DNA from: Candidatus Hemicellulosilyticus sp. P3
GTDB lineage: Bacteria > Bacteroidota > Bacteroidia > Bacteroidales > P3
Length of the DNA stretch: 64,000 nt
Reading direction: 5' to 3'
NCBI GenBank assembly: GCA_001543385.1
Contig: LPNH01000014.1
Coordinates: forward strand, 58,457-122,456
Positions 52,448 to 60,427 of this stretch are shown here, in pieces. Every line of letters starts with the position of its first letter. Positions within the stretch are counted from its first letter, which is position 1. The notes beneath the pieces were generated by a model. That model was not told the DNA's origin. It saw only the letters and a program-made list of their open reading frames with translations, and ran no database searches. Both the position numbers and the translations under genes were made by a program.

Positions 52448-53375
52448 GTGTCTGTATTGTTATCAACCTCTGGAGGAAGGCCAGAAAGAGTTCCATCCAG
52501 GTTGCGTCCGGAAGTTCTTCAGGACAAAAGATATCCCATCAATGGAATATCGGCATGAAGACCTTGATCGCCTGGCTGAGCAGGTCATACGCGACCAGAC
52601 TTCACTAACGGGCGTTCAGCCCAAGCTGTCACTGAACCTCAGTAAATATGAGGGCTGCAGCCGACTGACCATCGTGGGACTTTGGGGTGACTATATCTTC
52701 AAACCTCAGACAGATGGTTATCCGCAGTTGCCCGAAAACGAAGACCTGACGATGCACCTTGCTGAAGCAGCAAAGATAAGCGTCGTACCTCATAGCCTCA
52801 TTCGTTTGGCCGACAGAAAACTCGGTTACATTACCAAGCGCATTGACCGCACCAAGAAAGGTGAGAAGATAGACATGGAGGACATGTGCCAACTAACGTT
52901 GCACCCGACAGAGTATAAATACAAGGGCTCGCACGAGCAGATCGCAAAGACAATAGCGCAATATAGCAACACCCCTAAACTCGATCTGACGAACTATATG
53001 CAGCTCTTGCTTTTCTGCTTTGTGACTGGCAACAACGATATGCACCTGAAGAACTTCTCGCTCTATCGTCCTTCTGAGAAATATCAGTTGTCGCCAGCCT
53101 ATGACCTCCTTAACGCTGCTATTGCCAACCCAAAGGACAAAGAGGAGTTGGCACTACCCCTTTCTGGAAAAAGAGCAAACCTTCGTATGGACGATTTCCT
53201 AAGTGCGGCAAAGACAATGGGGCTGGAAGAGAACGTGGTGCAGCGTCTTATTTCAGAACTTCATAAGGCTCTCCCAAAGTGGCAAACCCTCATTCAGGAT
53301 TCCTTCCTCAGCGAAGACATGAAGTCTGCATATATGGAACTCATCATGTCCAGGCTGGCCCGTTTTCAGAAGTGA
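52437..53375 (+). CDS. hipT: HipT-like kinase toxin with N-terminal zinc knuckle (module 2)
   Basis: A 312-residue kinase. The N terminus CKCLYCYQPLEEGQKEFHPGC has CxC, CxxC and HxxC spacing and should bind zinc, a known extension of Bacteroidota HipA kinases. The loop QTSLTGVQPKLSL carries Ser56 and Thr58 in the SxS/T autophosphorylation position. GDYIFKP is the ATP-binding Lys region, TGNNDMHLKNFSL the catalytic loop and LSPAYDLLNA the metal-binding motif. An AAGGAGG sequence lies just before the ATG, an unusually clear ribosome-binding site for this phylum. There are two adjacent ATGs; the first is given. Confidence 0.88.
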   Translation: MMCKCLYCYQPLEEGQKEFHPGCVRKFFRTKDIPSMEYRHEDLDRLAEQVIRDQTSLTGVQPKLSLNLSKYEGCSRLTIVGLWGDYIFKPQTDGYPQLPENEDLTMHLAEAAKISVVPHSLIRLADRKLGYITKRIDRTKKGEKIDMEDMCQLTLHPTEYKYKGSHEQIAKTIAQYSNTPKLDLTNYMQLLLFCFVTGNNDMHLKNFSLYRPSEKYQLSPAYDLLNAAIANPKDKEELALPLSGKRANLRMDDFLSAAKTMGLEENVVQRLISELHKALPKWQTLIQDSFLSEDMKSAYMELIMSRLARFQK

Positions 53376-53476
53376 GCCCCTAAAATTCCTGGGATTTTCA
53401 ATGGAAAACTCCCAAGATTTTCAATTGGGCTTTCATCTTTTGCAAGGGGTGTTTATGGCACAGAACGAAAAAAAAA

Positions 53477-53496
53477 CGAGGACGACCTCGCTTTTT
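53477..53496. terminator. Bidirectional terminator between hipT module 2 and the ImmA gene
   Basis: A CGAGG stem (53477-53481) pairs with CCTCG (53486-53490), loop ACGA. It is followed by CTTTTTCTT on plus and by nine T on minus (the A-run at 53468-53476). It separates two convergent genes. Confidence 0.65.
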
Positions 53497-53513
53497 CTTA
53501 TACTATTATCTTA

Positions 53514-54550
53514 TCAGTGTATCTTAGGAGATCTATATGCCGACGTGTTGTACCAGTTGGCATCATGCTTATATCTTGAAATAGCTATAGACGGGCTGAT
53601 ACCGCGATTAGATGCTTCCTGGGCTATGGTCTTCACAATCTTGTGTGGAGAGAGGCTGCTGCTGCCAACTCGTAAAATTCCAGTCCAAATGTCGTCTGGT
53701 ATAAGCTGTTGCCGGGCAAACTCATTCGCCTCTTTCTCTCTGGAGTCGGTGGAGTATAAGGTGCCCTCCATAGAAATAAAGGCTTTTTGTTCTTCTGAAA
53801 GATGTTTTTCGATATGACATAATTCATGTAGAACATCAAAAGCCAGCTTGTCCATATCATTATAACGATATGTCACAGTCACAGCTGGGTGACCATCCAC
53901 AATAGTGCTATAGGCGTCAACAGGCACCTTATCCAATTTCTCGACCTCCACATATAAGATTCCGAATTGGTTTAGACAATCTCTCATTGACTGAACGGAA
54001 AGAGTGCGAGCATTAGCCATTTTTGCAATAGAATCTGCTGCTTTTAGGCCATTTCCTTTCTCGTAGATTGCTTGAGCTTTCGTTTTTGAAGTTGCCAGCC
54101 AATTCAACAGTAGCCATGTTTGCATGTTTTTCTCATCTATCTGCACCTTCTCACTATGCTTGTATAAGCCTGCAACTTGTAATCTAAGTTCTGTGGAAGA
54201 CAATAGGTCGAAAGAAAACATTTCCTTAACTTTAACTACTCGTTCAAGGCAAGGGAGGATAGACATTCTAAGCTTTTTGTATAACAAATTCAAGTTAAAA
54301 ATTTCCGAACACGCCTTTTCAAAAGCAATAGCTTGTTGCTCTTCGGTCTGTCTTTCTTCCAATGCCTTGCAGTCGTACACATAGCCATTGTGCAGATTCA
54401 TCCATGTCTTAAAAGGAATACAGTTGACTGCACACCAATCATTTGGGCAAAATCCTTTTGCTTGATACCACGTTCCTGCAGCTCATCACGCAAGATTTCT
54501 CCTGGGTGTATTGCCCTGGCAGGAACTAATCTGTTAGTTTTTGTTGCCAT
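53514..54550 (-). pseudogene. higA: HigA-type Xre-ImmA antitoxin with internal deletion
   Basis: Two adjacent frames together make one Xre-ImmA/IrrE protein. ATG 54550 opens MATKTNRLVPARAIHPGEIL, the standard HigA start, and continues to DFAQMIGVQST, the first helices of the helix-turn-helix. It then shifts frame at about 54421 and stops at 54398-54400. In the other frame CIPFKTWMNLHNGYV follows, which is the end of the same domain. About 25-30 residues carrying the recognition helix are missing. The downstream frame (ATG 54401, 295 residues) is intact, with metallopeptidase motif HELCHIEKH and EANEFARQQLIP. Its ATG overlaps the first stop as ATGA, so the peptidase part could still be made. 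Confidence 0.75.
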
Positions 54551-54866
54551 AATGCGTACTATCTATTTCTATTAATTCGACCTCAATACCGTCATTTGTT
54601 TCTACAAACAACAGGCGTTCAACCATTCCATTTACAAGTCTTACCGAACTTTTAGGCTCGTCACGTTGATACTTCAACTTTTCGTAATGAAGAAAACTGA
54701 AGTGCTTCAAATCTTCAGTAGAATCTACATCATACATGATGCGCACTGCCTTAATATAGCCGTCAACCAGTTTCTTATTCTTGCATATTTGTTTGTATTT
54801 TCTATCCTTGGTTTTGCCTGTCTCGTACAATTCAGATAACGCGATGTCACTAAAAGTTACTTTCAT
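54534..54866 (-). CDS. higB: HigB/RelE-type toxin
   Basis: A 110-residue protein of the RelE/HigB superfamily: ELYETGKTKDRKYKQICKNKKLVDGYIKAVRIM, then FSFLHYEKLKYQRDEPKSSVRLV and a closing strand region. HigB toxins cut mRNA on the ribosome. The toxin gene precedes its antitoxin, as in classical higBA, and overlaps the HigA start by 17 bases. The frame is full length with no damage, although its partner antitoxin is deleted internally. Its promoter is 30 bases upstream. Confidence 0.8.
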   Translation of the reverse strand: MKVTFSDIALSELYETGKTKDRKYKQICKNKKLVDGYIKAVRIMYDVDSTEDLKHFSFLHYEKLKYQRDEPKSSVRLVNGMVERLLFVETNDGIEVELIEIDSTHYGNKN

Positions 54867-54895
54867 GCTGCGAATAGTTTTGTACTCTGACGCTG

Positions 54896-54903
54896 CAAAG
54901 ATA
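54896..54903 (-). promoter_or_regulatory. Promoter for higB
   Basis: The minus strand reads TATCTTTG, an exact consensus match 30 bases before the higB ATG. Confidence 0.65.
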
Positions 54904-54920
54904 AGTCAAAATTCCCAAAT

Positions 54921-55121
54921 ATGGTAATTTTTACAAGGAAAATATTGTTGGTGGATTTAACAAGTGAATGCAGCAACTCAAGGAAAATGTACGAAGAATT
55001 TGTTTTTAGGGAAGTCGAAATCCAAGATTTTGCGAGGACGACGATTCGGTTTCAGTTGAACGGAATGGATGAAGTCGGCGAAGATAGCGGAGAAATCGGC
55101 GTGTTTTGGGATGTGATTTAG
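54921..55121 (+). CDS. Hypothetical 66-residue protein, doubtful
   Basis: An ATG-started frame with a charged, protein-like sequence ending EVGEDSGEIGVFWDVI. There is no recognised domain. It starts only 18 bases from the divergent higB promoter. It may be a short unknown gene or a remnant at the right end of the island. The rest of the 54867-55266 interval contains only the higB promoter and an inverted repeat. Confidence 0.25.
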   Translation: MVIFTRKILLVDLTSECSNSRKMYEEFVFREVEIQDFARTTIRFQLNGMDEVGEDSGEIGVFWDVI

Positions 55122-55192
55122 ATTAGAAAAGTTGTCATTTTAGAAGGCAGAAAGGAATCGTGTGCAAAAGTCATTGCGTGGCGGGTTGACGG

Positions 55193-55236
55193 GAAAGCCG
55201 GTTTCCGAGGGCTGAGGCTCTTGGAAACCGGCTTTC
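55193..55236. repeat. 14-bp inverted repeat after the second C69 dipeptidase gene
   Basis: GAAAGCCGGTTTCC (55193-55206) pairs with GGAAACCGGCTTTC (55223-55236), loop 16 bases. It lies 31 bases beyond the dipeptidase stop and probably acts as a transcription end or mRNA-stabilising hairpin. No T-run follows. Confidence 0.55.
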
Positions 55237-55266
55237 GAGGGTTGGATTGCCGCTGGGGCAGGGAGG

Positions 55267-57027
55267 CTATTTTTCGCGGATGACGTCGCCGTGGTCGTTG
55301 ACGATCATGCGCTGCCACGCTTCGCGGTAGTGGGGCTGCAGGGGGAAGGCGGCCTGGCCGGTGGCGGTGCGCTCGAAACTGCCGTTTTTCTCTTTTTTGA
55401 TGTTGCCGTCCATGTATTTGACGAGCAGGTAGCGGTCGAGGTTGTTCCACTCAAGCATCATCTCTTCGGCCTGACGGTTGGAGAAGTCGTTGAGCAGGCG
55501 TTCGAGGGCCTCACCCTCGTTCTGGGCGGCACGTTTGTCGAATTTGTGCACTGCCTCTGCATAGTGCTTTTCCAGGCTGTTTTGCACGCCCTGCACATCT
55601 TTTATCATGTCGCTGTAACGGCTGTAGAGGAAGTTGCTGACGCGGTTGAAGAGCCAGAAGGCTGAGGTTTCGCTGTAGGTGACCATGTCGCCGTTGCCCT
55701 CGCGGAAGCAGAGGGGGATTTCGGTGATGCCGCAGTACATGGGGCAGTAGACGGTGGAGTAGGTGTCGTCGACGCCGAACCAGAGGATGCCGCCTATTTT
55801 GGAGGGCAGCCAGCCGCGGCACTGGGCCACGAAGGAGAAGCCGGTCTGCTGGGTGGAGGTGGCACGCTCGTGGACGTAGGTGTGTCCGTCGAGTTCGAAG
55901 CCCATGGGACGCCAGCGGTAGGGGCAGTTGAAGGGGCCTGCGCCGAGGTCTTTGCTCATGTCCATGGAGGTGCCCTCGTAGTGGTCGCGCATCAGGGCCA
56001 TGGCTTCGAGCACGTCGATTTTGTGGTCGGGTTTGATCCAGAGCGGCAAGCGCTCGGCGGTGGCGTCGCCCATGGCGTATTTTTCGTAGCGCTCCATGCC
56101 GGAGGCCACACGGCGGAACATGGCGTAGACACGGGCGTCGCAGCCGCGCATGGCGCTGAAGGTGAGCGGGGCGTAGGTGTCGGCGAACGAGAAGTCCTCG
56201 TCCTTGCCGTCGAACCAGCCGCAGGCACGGGCGTAGGTGACGACTTCGGCGGAGTAGATACATTCCACCTCGGGCTCGTAGAGGTAGCTCATATGGGCGC
56301 TGCTGATGGTGCTGTGGAGCCCTTTGCCTTTGGCCTTGCTGAAGCGCTTGCCCTCCTGCGGGAAGCGGGTGATGCGGGCCTGGTTGGCATGGCCGCTGAC
56401 GTAGCCGTCGGGTATGCGGCGGGCCACCCAGACAGCTCCGTCGGTGTATTTGTATTTCAGTTTCTTGGCCAGGTCGGCTTGGACGGGGGTGGAGCGCTTG
56501 CCGATCAGCTCCAGAATCCAGACCTCGTCGGGGTCGGCGATGGAGAAGCTCTCACCCTCGCTGCAGTAACCGTAGTCGGCCACCAGTTTGGTCATCCACC
56601 AAATGGCTTCGCGGGCGTTTTTGGCACGCTGCAGGGTGACGTAGATGAGCGAGCCATAGTCGATGCCCTTGACCGGCTCTTTCCAGCACTCCTCTCGGCC
56701 GCCGTAGGTGGTTTCGCCGATGGCCAGCTGGTATTCGTTGATGTTGCCCACCACGCTGTAGGTGTGGGCCACCTGGGGAATTTCGAACAGCTGGCGTCCG
56801 CTGTCCCAGTCGACGAGCATGAACATGGTGCCCGCGGGATAGTCGGCGGCCTTGCGGTAGTAAAGTTCGCCGTAGAGGGTGTGACTGTCGGCGGCATAGG
56901 TGATCATGGTGCTGCCGTCCTTAGTGGCACCTTTGGTGAAAAGGAAATTGGTGCAGGCGTCGGCCACGGAACCGGCCAGAAGGGCGGCTCCGAAGAACGC
57001 TGCCGCCAAGATACGGTTAAGTTTCAT
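55267..57027 (-). CDS. C69 family dipeptidase (second copy)
   Basis: An exported N-terminal-nucleophile peptidase of 586 residues. Signal MKLNRILAAAFFGAALLAGSVADA precedes the catalytic Cys in CTNFLFTKGATKDGSTM. ITYAADSHTLYGELYY, AIGETTYGGREE, GESFSIADPDEVWILEL and GHANQARITRF follow the same order as in the copy at 30463-32142, with which it shares long stretches (for example GVDDTYSTVYCPMYCG). The start at 57027 gives a proper signal; the open frame extends 40 codons upstream without one. A TATCATTG element about 35 bases upstream (57062-57069, one mismatch) may be its promoter. Confidence 0.93.
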   Translation of the reverse strand: MKLNRILAAAFFGAALLAGSVADACTNFLFTKGATKDGSTMITYAADSHTLYGELYYRKAADYPAGTMFMLVDWDSGRQLFEIPQVAHTYSVVGNINEYQLAIGETTYGGREECWKEPVKGIDYGSLIYVTLQRAKNAREAIWWMTKLVADYGYCSEGESFSIADPDEVWILELIGKRSTPVQADLAKKLKYKYTDGAVWVARRIPDGYVSGHANQARITRFPQEGKRFSKAKGKGLHSTISSAHMSYLYEPEVECIYSAEVVTYARACGWFDGKDEDFSFADTYAPLTFSAMRGCDARVYAMFRRVASGMERYEKYAMGDATAERLPLWIKPDHKIDVLEAMALMRDHYEGTSMDMSKDLGAGPFNCPYRWRPMGFELDGHTYVHERATSTQQTGFSFVAQCRGWLPSKIGGILWFGVDDTYSTVYCPMYCGITEIPLCFREGNGDMVTYSETSAFWLFNRVSNFLYSRYSDMIKDVQGVQNSLEKHYAEAVHKFDKRAAQNEGEALERLLNDFSNRQAEEMMLEWNNLDRYLLVKYMDGNIKKEKNGSFERTATGQAAFPLQPHYREAWQRMIVNDHGDVIREK

Positions 57028-57090
57028 ATTGTTTGCTGTTTTATTGTTGTCAAACGGATTGCAATGATACGAATTTTTCCGATATGTGGC

Positions 57091-57123
57091 AAAAAAAACG
57101 CGCCGGCCGGATGGCTGGCGCGT
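57091..57123 (-). terminator. Terminator after the threonine dehydrogenase gene
   Basis: The minus-strand hairpin with outer arms ACGCGCC/GGCGCGT (57098-57104 and 57117-57123) is followed by eight T. It lies 25 bases past the dehydrogenase stop. Confidence 0.8.
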
Positions 57124-57147
57124 CAGGGTTTGACTTGGGCGACTCAA

Positions 57148-58095
57148 TCAAAGCAGTTTTTTCTTCAGGTTGAGTATCATGTCCTCGGTCATGCGCTCGA
57201 GGTCGTACTGTGGGTTCCAGCCCCACTCGTTGCGGGCGCAGCTGTCGTCCATCTTGTCGGGCCAGCTGTCGGCGATGGCTTGCTTGACGGGCTCGGGCTC
57301 GTAGACCATCTCGAAGGCGGGGTAGTGCTTGCGGATGGCATTGTAGATGATTTCGGGGTCGAAGCTCATCGAGGTGACGTTGAAGCTGTTACGATGGACC
57401 AGCTTGGCAGGGTCGGCCTCCATGATGTCGACCATGGCTTTCAGCGCGTCGGGCATGTACATCATGTCCATGTAGGTGCCTTTCTTGAGCGGGCAGACGA
57501 ATTTCTCGCCTTTGACGGCGGCGTAGTAGATTTCCACAGCATAGTCGGTGGTGCCGCCACCCGGAAGGGTCTGGTAGCTGATGAGGCCCGGGAAGCGGAC
57601 GCTGCGGGTGTCGACGCCGAAACGGGTGAAATAGTAGTCGGAGAGGAGCTCGCCGGTGACTTTGGTGACACCGTAGATGGTGTTGGGGCGCTGGATGGTG
57701 TCCTGCGGCGTGTTGTCGTGCGGCGTGGAGGGGCCGAAGGCTCCGATGGAGCTGGGGGTGAAGACGGCGCAGCCGAAGAGGCGGGCCACCTCGAGGCAGT
57801 TGACGAGGCTGCCGATGCCGACGTTCCAGCCCAGCATGGGGTTGAGCTCGGCGGTGGCCGACAGGATGGCGGCGAGGTTGTAGATGGTGTCGATGTTGTA
57901 CTGCTTGACGGCAGCGGCTATCTGCATGATCTGGGTCGAGTCGATGCGCTCGACGGGGCCCCGCTCGTAGGGGTCGCCCTTGAGCGGGCGGAGGTCGCTG
58001 CAGACCACATTGTTGTCACCATAGATGTCGCGCAGGGTGCGGGTGAGTTCGGAGCCGATCTGACCGCCTGCACCAACAATAAGTATCCTTTTCAT
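57148..58095 (-). CDS. SDR-type L-threonine 3-dehydrogenase
   Basis: Oxidises L-threonine to 2-amino-3-ketobutyrate with NAD+. The 315-residue protein is of the short-chain/epimerase-like type, not the zinc alcohol-dehydrogenase type. ILIVGAGGQIGSELTRTL is the NAD fold, TPSSIGAFGP supplies the catalytic Ser region, and Tyr141-Lys145 (YGVTK) the catalytic pair. RFPGLISYQTLPGGGTTDYAVEI is diagnostic of this family within the epimerases. Kbl, which uses the product, lies at 59112-60293 on the same strand, with an HdeD-like gene between, so the two form a threonine-to-glycine pathway. Confidence 0.9.
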   Translation of the reverse strand: MKRILIVGAGGQIGSELTRTLRDIYGDNNVVCSDLRPLKGDPYERGPVERIDSTQIMQIAAAVKQYNIDTIYNLAAILSATAELNPMLGWNVGIGSLVNCLEVARLFGCAVFTPSSIGAFGPSTPHDNTPQDTIQRPNTIYGVTKVTGELLSDYYFTRFGVDTRSVRFPGLISYQTLPGGGTTDYAVEIYYAAVKGEKFVCPLKKGTYMDMMYMPDALKAMVDIMEADPAKLVHRNSFNVTSMSFDPEIIYNAIRKHYPAFEMVYEPEPVKQAIADSWPDKMDDSCARNEWGWNPQYDLERMTEDMILNLKKKLL

Positions 58096-58301
58096 AGTTA
58101 TTTTGAAGTTAATATTATCGCTTAAAATGAGGCTTTCTTTCTCTAACCGACAATCAACCTTGTTTTTGCGGAATCAGGCCGCCTCGATTAGAATCTACGA
58201 AAATACAAAATAAAACTGAAAAAGAGGACTGTTTTCAAAGAAAATGGCACCGGCAAGGCTCCTTTGTCCGCCGGGAGGCCTGCGGCAGCGCCATTGGACA
58301 A

Positions 58302-58347
58302 ATGCAGCGAGGGCGGCCGGCATTGTTGCCGGCCGCCCTCGCTGCAT
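58302..58347. terminator. Perfect 20-bp hairpin after the HdeD gene
   Basis: Bases 58302-58321 pair perfectly with 58328-58347 around an ATTGTT loop, with 16 of 20 pairs being G-C. It is 15 bases past the HdeD-like stop. The minus strand continues TTTGTCC, a weak T-tail. Bases 58096-58301 between it and the dehydrogenase start contain no gene and no clear promoter. Confidence 0.65.
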
Positions 58348-58362
58348 AACATCAAGCGGGGC

Positions 58363-58968
58363 TTAATTGTCCGACACGGCGGAGTCCGGGTTGACATCGT
58401 CAATGGGGATGGCCGTGGCACTTTCGCGAAGGTCGCGCAAGCGGTTGCCGATGTGCTTCAAGGCCACCAGGGCCACCAGGCGCACCACACCGTTGGCGAA
58501 GATGCCGGTGCCGATGAGGAAGCCGAGCACCGACCCTGTCGTCGACGGGTTGTGCAGCGCCAGAAAGCCCAGCACCATGCTGCAAAAACCCAGCAGCAAC
58601 ATGACCCACCATTTGGTGTAGCCGCCACGCTTGTAGTCGAACGCCAGCACCCACAGCGAGATGCCCTCGAACATCACCCACAGCGAGAAGACCACCACCA
58701 TGGTTCCGGCGGCGATGAAGCCGTTGCTGAAGAAGATGAGGCCCACGATGATCTGGAGCACACCCAGCAGGGTTGTCGAGCCCGCGTTGGGCAGCAGGCG
58801 TTGCGCACGCAGGCCGAAAAGCAATGTCGAGCAGCCCGACAACAGGATGAGCAGGCCGGCCAACCACGCCATGGAGACAAAAATCTCGCCCGGATGAATC
58901 ATACAGGCGACTCCCAGCACCATCAATAACAATGCGGTGACAATCAAATAAATGTTTAGTTTCTTCAT
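58363..58968 (-). CDS. HdeD family (DUF308) membrane protein
   Basis: A 201-residue protein with six hydrophobic segments arranged as three hairpins (for example LIVTALLLMVLGVACMI and MAWLAGLLILLSG, then GVLQIIVGLIFFSNGFIAAG). This is the DUF308/HdeD layout; HdeD is linked to acid resistance in enterobacteria, though the family's role elsewhere is unknown. The last 30 residues are polar and cytoplasmic. It lies between the two threonine-degradation genes but has separate flanking terminators, so co-regulation is uncertain. Confidence 0.85.
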   Translation of the reverse strand: MKKLNIYLIVTALLLMVLGVACMIHPGEIFVSMAWLAGLLILLSGCSTLLFGLRAQRLLPNAGSTTLLGVLQIIVGLIFFSNGFIAAGTMVVVFSLWVMFEGISLWVLAFDYKRGGYTKWWVMLLLGFCSMVLGFLALHNPSTTGSVLGFLIGTGIFANGVVRLVALVALKHIGNRLRDLRESATAIPIDDVNPDSAVSDN

Positions 58969-59051
58969 ATCAGTGATTTTAGATTGGTCATTTCGGTTCC
59001 CGTAGTGGAGAATATAACGCCCGACTGTGGCTTTTTATTGCCACCACTGTA

Positions 59052-59086
59052 AAAAGAAGAAGGGTGGGCTGTGTGCGCCCACCCTT
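59052..59086 (-). terminator. Terminator after kbl
   Basis: AAGGGTGGGC (59077-59086, minus sense) pairs with GCCCACCCTT (59060-59069), loop seven bases, followed on the minus strand by a T-rich CTTCTTTTT tail. Confidence 0.75.
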
Positions 59087-59111
59087 CGTGTCATTTTGCT
59101 GCAGAGGTGTC

Positions 59112-60293
59112 TCAGCCCTCGATTTCCTTGCGGACTTTCTTGAAGGCCTCGATGCACTTGTCGAGGTGCTCGTGCTCGTGGGCGGCGCTGATCTGCACGC
59201 GGATGCGGGCCTGGCCTTTTGGCACCACGGGATAGTAGAAGCCGGTGACGAAGATGCCCTCTTCCTGCATCTTGGCGGCATACTGCTGGCTCTTGGCAGC
59301 GTCGTAGATCATGACGGCGCAGATGGCGCTCTCGCTGGGTTTGCAGTCGAAGCCCTCTTCTTTCATGCGGCGCAGGAAGTAGTCGGTGTTTTCGTGCAGC
59401 TTGTCCTGCAGGGTGTTGGTCTCGCTCATCATCTCAAACATACGGATGCCGGCGGCCACGAGGCCCGGAGCCATGGAGTTGGAGAAGAGATAGGGACGGC
59501 TGCGCTGGCGCAGCATGTCGATGATTTCCTTGCGGCCTGTGGTGAAGCCGCCCATGGCGCCGCCGAAGGCCTTGCCCAGTGTGCCGGTCAGTATCTCGAT
59601 CTGGCCGCGCAGGTTGTAGCGCTCTGTGACACCGCGGCCGGTCTTGCCGACCACGCCGGCGCTGTGGCTTTCGTCGACCATCACCATGGCGTCGTATTTC
59701 TGGGCCAGGGCATAGATTTTGTCGAGCGGGCAGACGTTGCCGTCCATGGAAAAGACACCGTCGGTGACGATGACGCGGAAGCGGTTTTTCTGAGCCGCCT
59801 TGAGCTGCTCCTCGAGGTCGGCCATGTCGGCGTTGGCGTAGCGATAGCGCTGTGCCTTGCACAGACGCACGCCGTCGATGATGGAGGCATGGTTGAGGGC
59901 GTCGCTGATGATGGCGTCCTCTTCGGTGAGCAGCGGCTCGAAGACACCGCCGTTGGCGTCGAAGCAGGCGGCATAGAGAATGGTGTCCTCAGTGCCGAAA
60001 AACTCGGCAATCTTCTTTTCAAGCTGTTTGTGGAGATCCTGGCATCCGCAGATGAAACGCACGCTGGCCATACCGTAGCCACGGGCGTCCATGCCTTTTT
60101 TTGCAGCCTCGATCAACTCGGGGTTGTCCGCCAGGCCCAGATAGTTGTTGGCGCAGAAGTTCAGGCACTTTTTGCCTTTCACCATAATCTCGGCTCCCTG
60201 CGGGCTCTCGATGATGCGTTCATGTTTGTACAGACCGGCAGCCTCGATGTCGGCCAACTCTTTCTGAAGATGCTGTTGGAATTTTGTATACAT
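59112..60293 (-). CDS. kbl: Glycine C-acetyltransferase (2-amino-3-ketobutyrate CoA ligase)
   Basis: A PLP enzyme of 393 residues that splits 2-amino-3-ketobutyrate with CoA into glycine and acetyl-CoA. The alpha-oxoamine synthase motifs are complete: NFCANNYLGLADNP, GMASVRFICGCQDLHKQLE, DALNHASIIDG, VDESHSAGVVGKTGRG and the PLP lysine Lys241 in LTGTLGKAFGGAMGG. The GYGMASVRFICG form points to Kbl rather than BioF or HemA. It partners the threonine dehydrogenase at 57148-58095. Promoter TACCTTTG lies 36 bases upstream. Confidence 0.95.
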   Translation of the reverse strand: MYTKFQQHLQKELADIEAAGLYKHERIIESPQGAEIMVKGKKCLNFCANNYLGLADNPELIEAAKKGMDARGYGMASVRFICGCQDLHKQLEKKIAEFFGTEDTILYAACFDANGGVFEPLLTEEDAIISDALNHASIIDGVRLCKAQRYRYANADMADLEEQLKAAQKNRFRVIVTDGVFSMDGNVCPLDKIYALAQKYDAMVMVDESHSAGVVGKTGRGVTERYNLRGQIEILTGTLGKAFGGAMGGFTTGRKEIIDMLRQRSRPYLFSNSMAPGLVAAGIRMFEMMSETNTLQDKLHENTDYFLRRMKEEGFDCKPSESAICAVMIYDAAKSQQYAAKMQEEGIFVTGFYYPVVPKGQARIRVQISAAHEHEHLDKCIEAFKKVRKEIEG

Positions 60294-60328
60294 GGTTTTG
60301 AATGTTTGGAGTTCGGTTTATATCCCTG

Positions 60329-60336
60329 CAAAGGTA
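60329..60336 (-). promoter_or_regulatory. Promoter for kbl
   Basis: The minus strand reads TACCTTTG, an exact consensus match 36 bases before the kbl ATG. Confidence 0.7.
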
Positions 60337-60399
60337 CAATATTTTTCTTTACTGATAAAATTGAGCCTGCCGTCAGAAAACCAATTGAACTTCTTTTTG

Positions 60400-60407
60400 T
60401 AATTTTG
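60400..60407 (+). promoter_or_regulatory. Promoter for the kinase-like/PqqD cassette
   Basis: TAATTTTG matches TAnnTTTG and lies 21 bases before the ATG at 60428. It is divergent from the kbl promoter. Confidence 0.6.
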
Positions 60408-60427
60408 CATTCCTATTTACGGGATCC

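Noticed and set aside
55870-58125. A 751-codon plus-strand frame antisense to the dipeptidase and threonine dehydrogenase
   Set aside because: Val/Gly/Asp-rich antisense composition, and both opposing genes have convincing family motifs.
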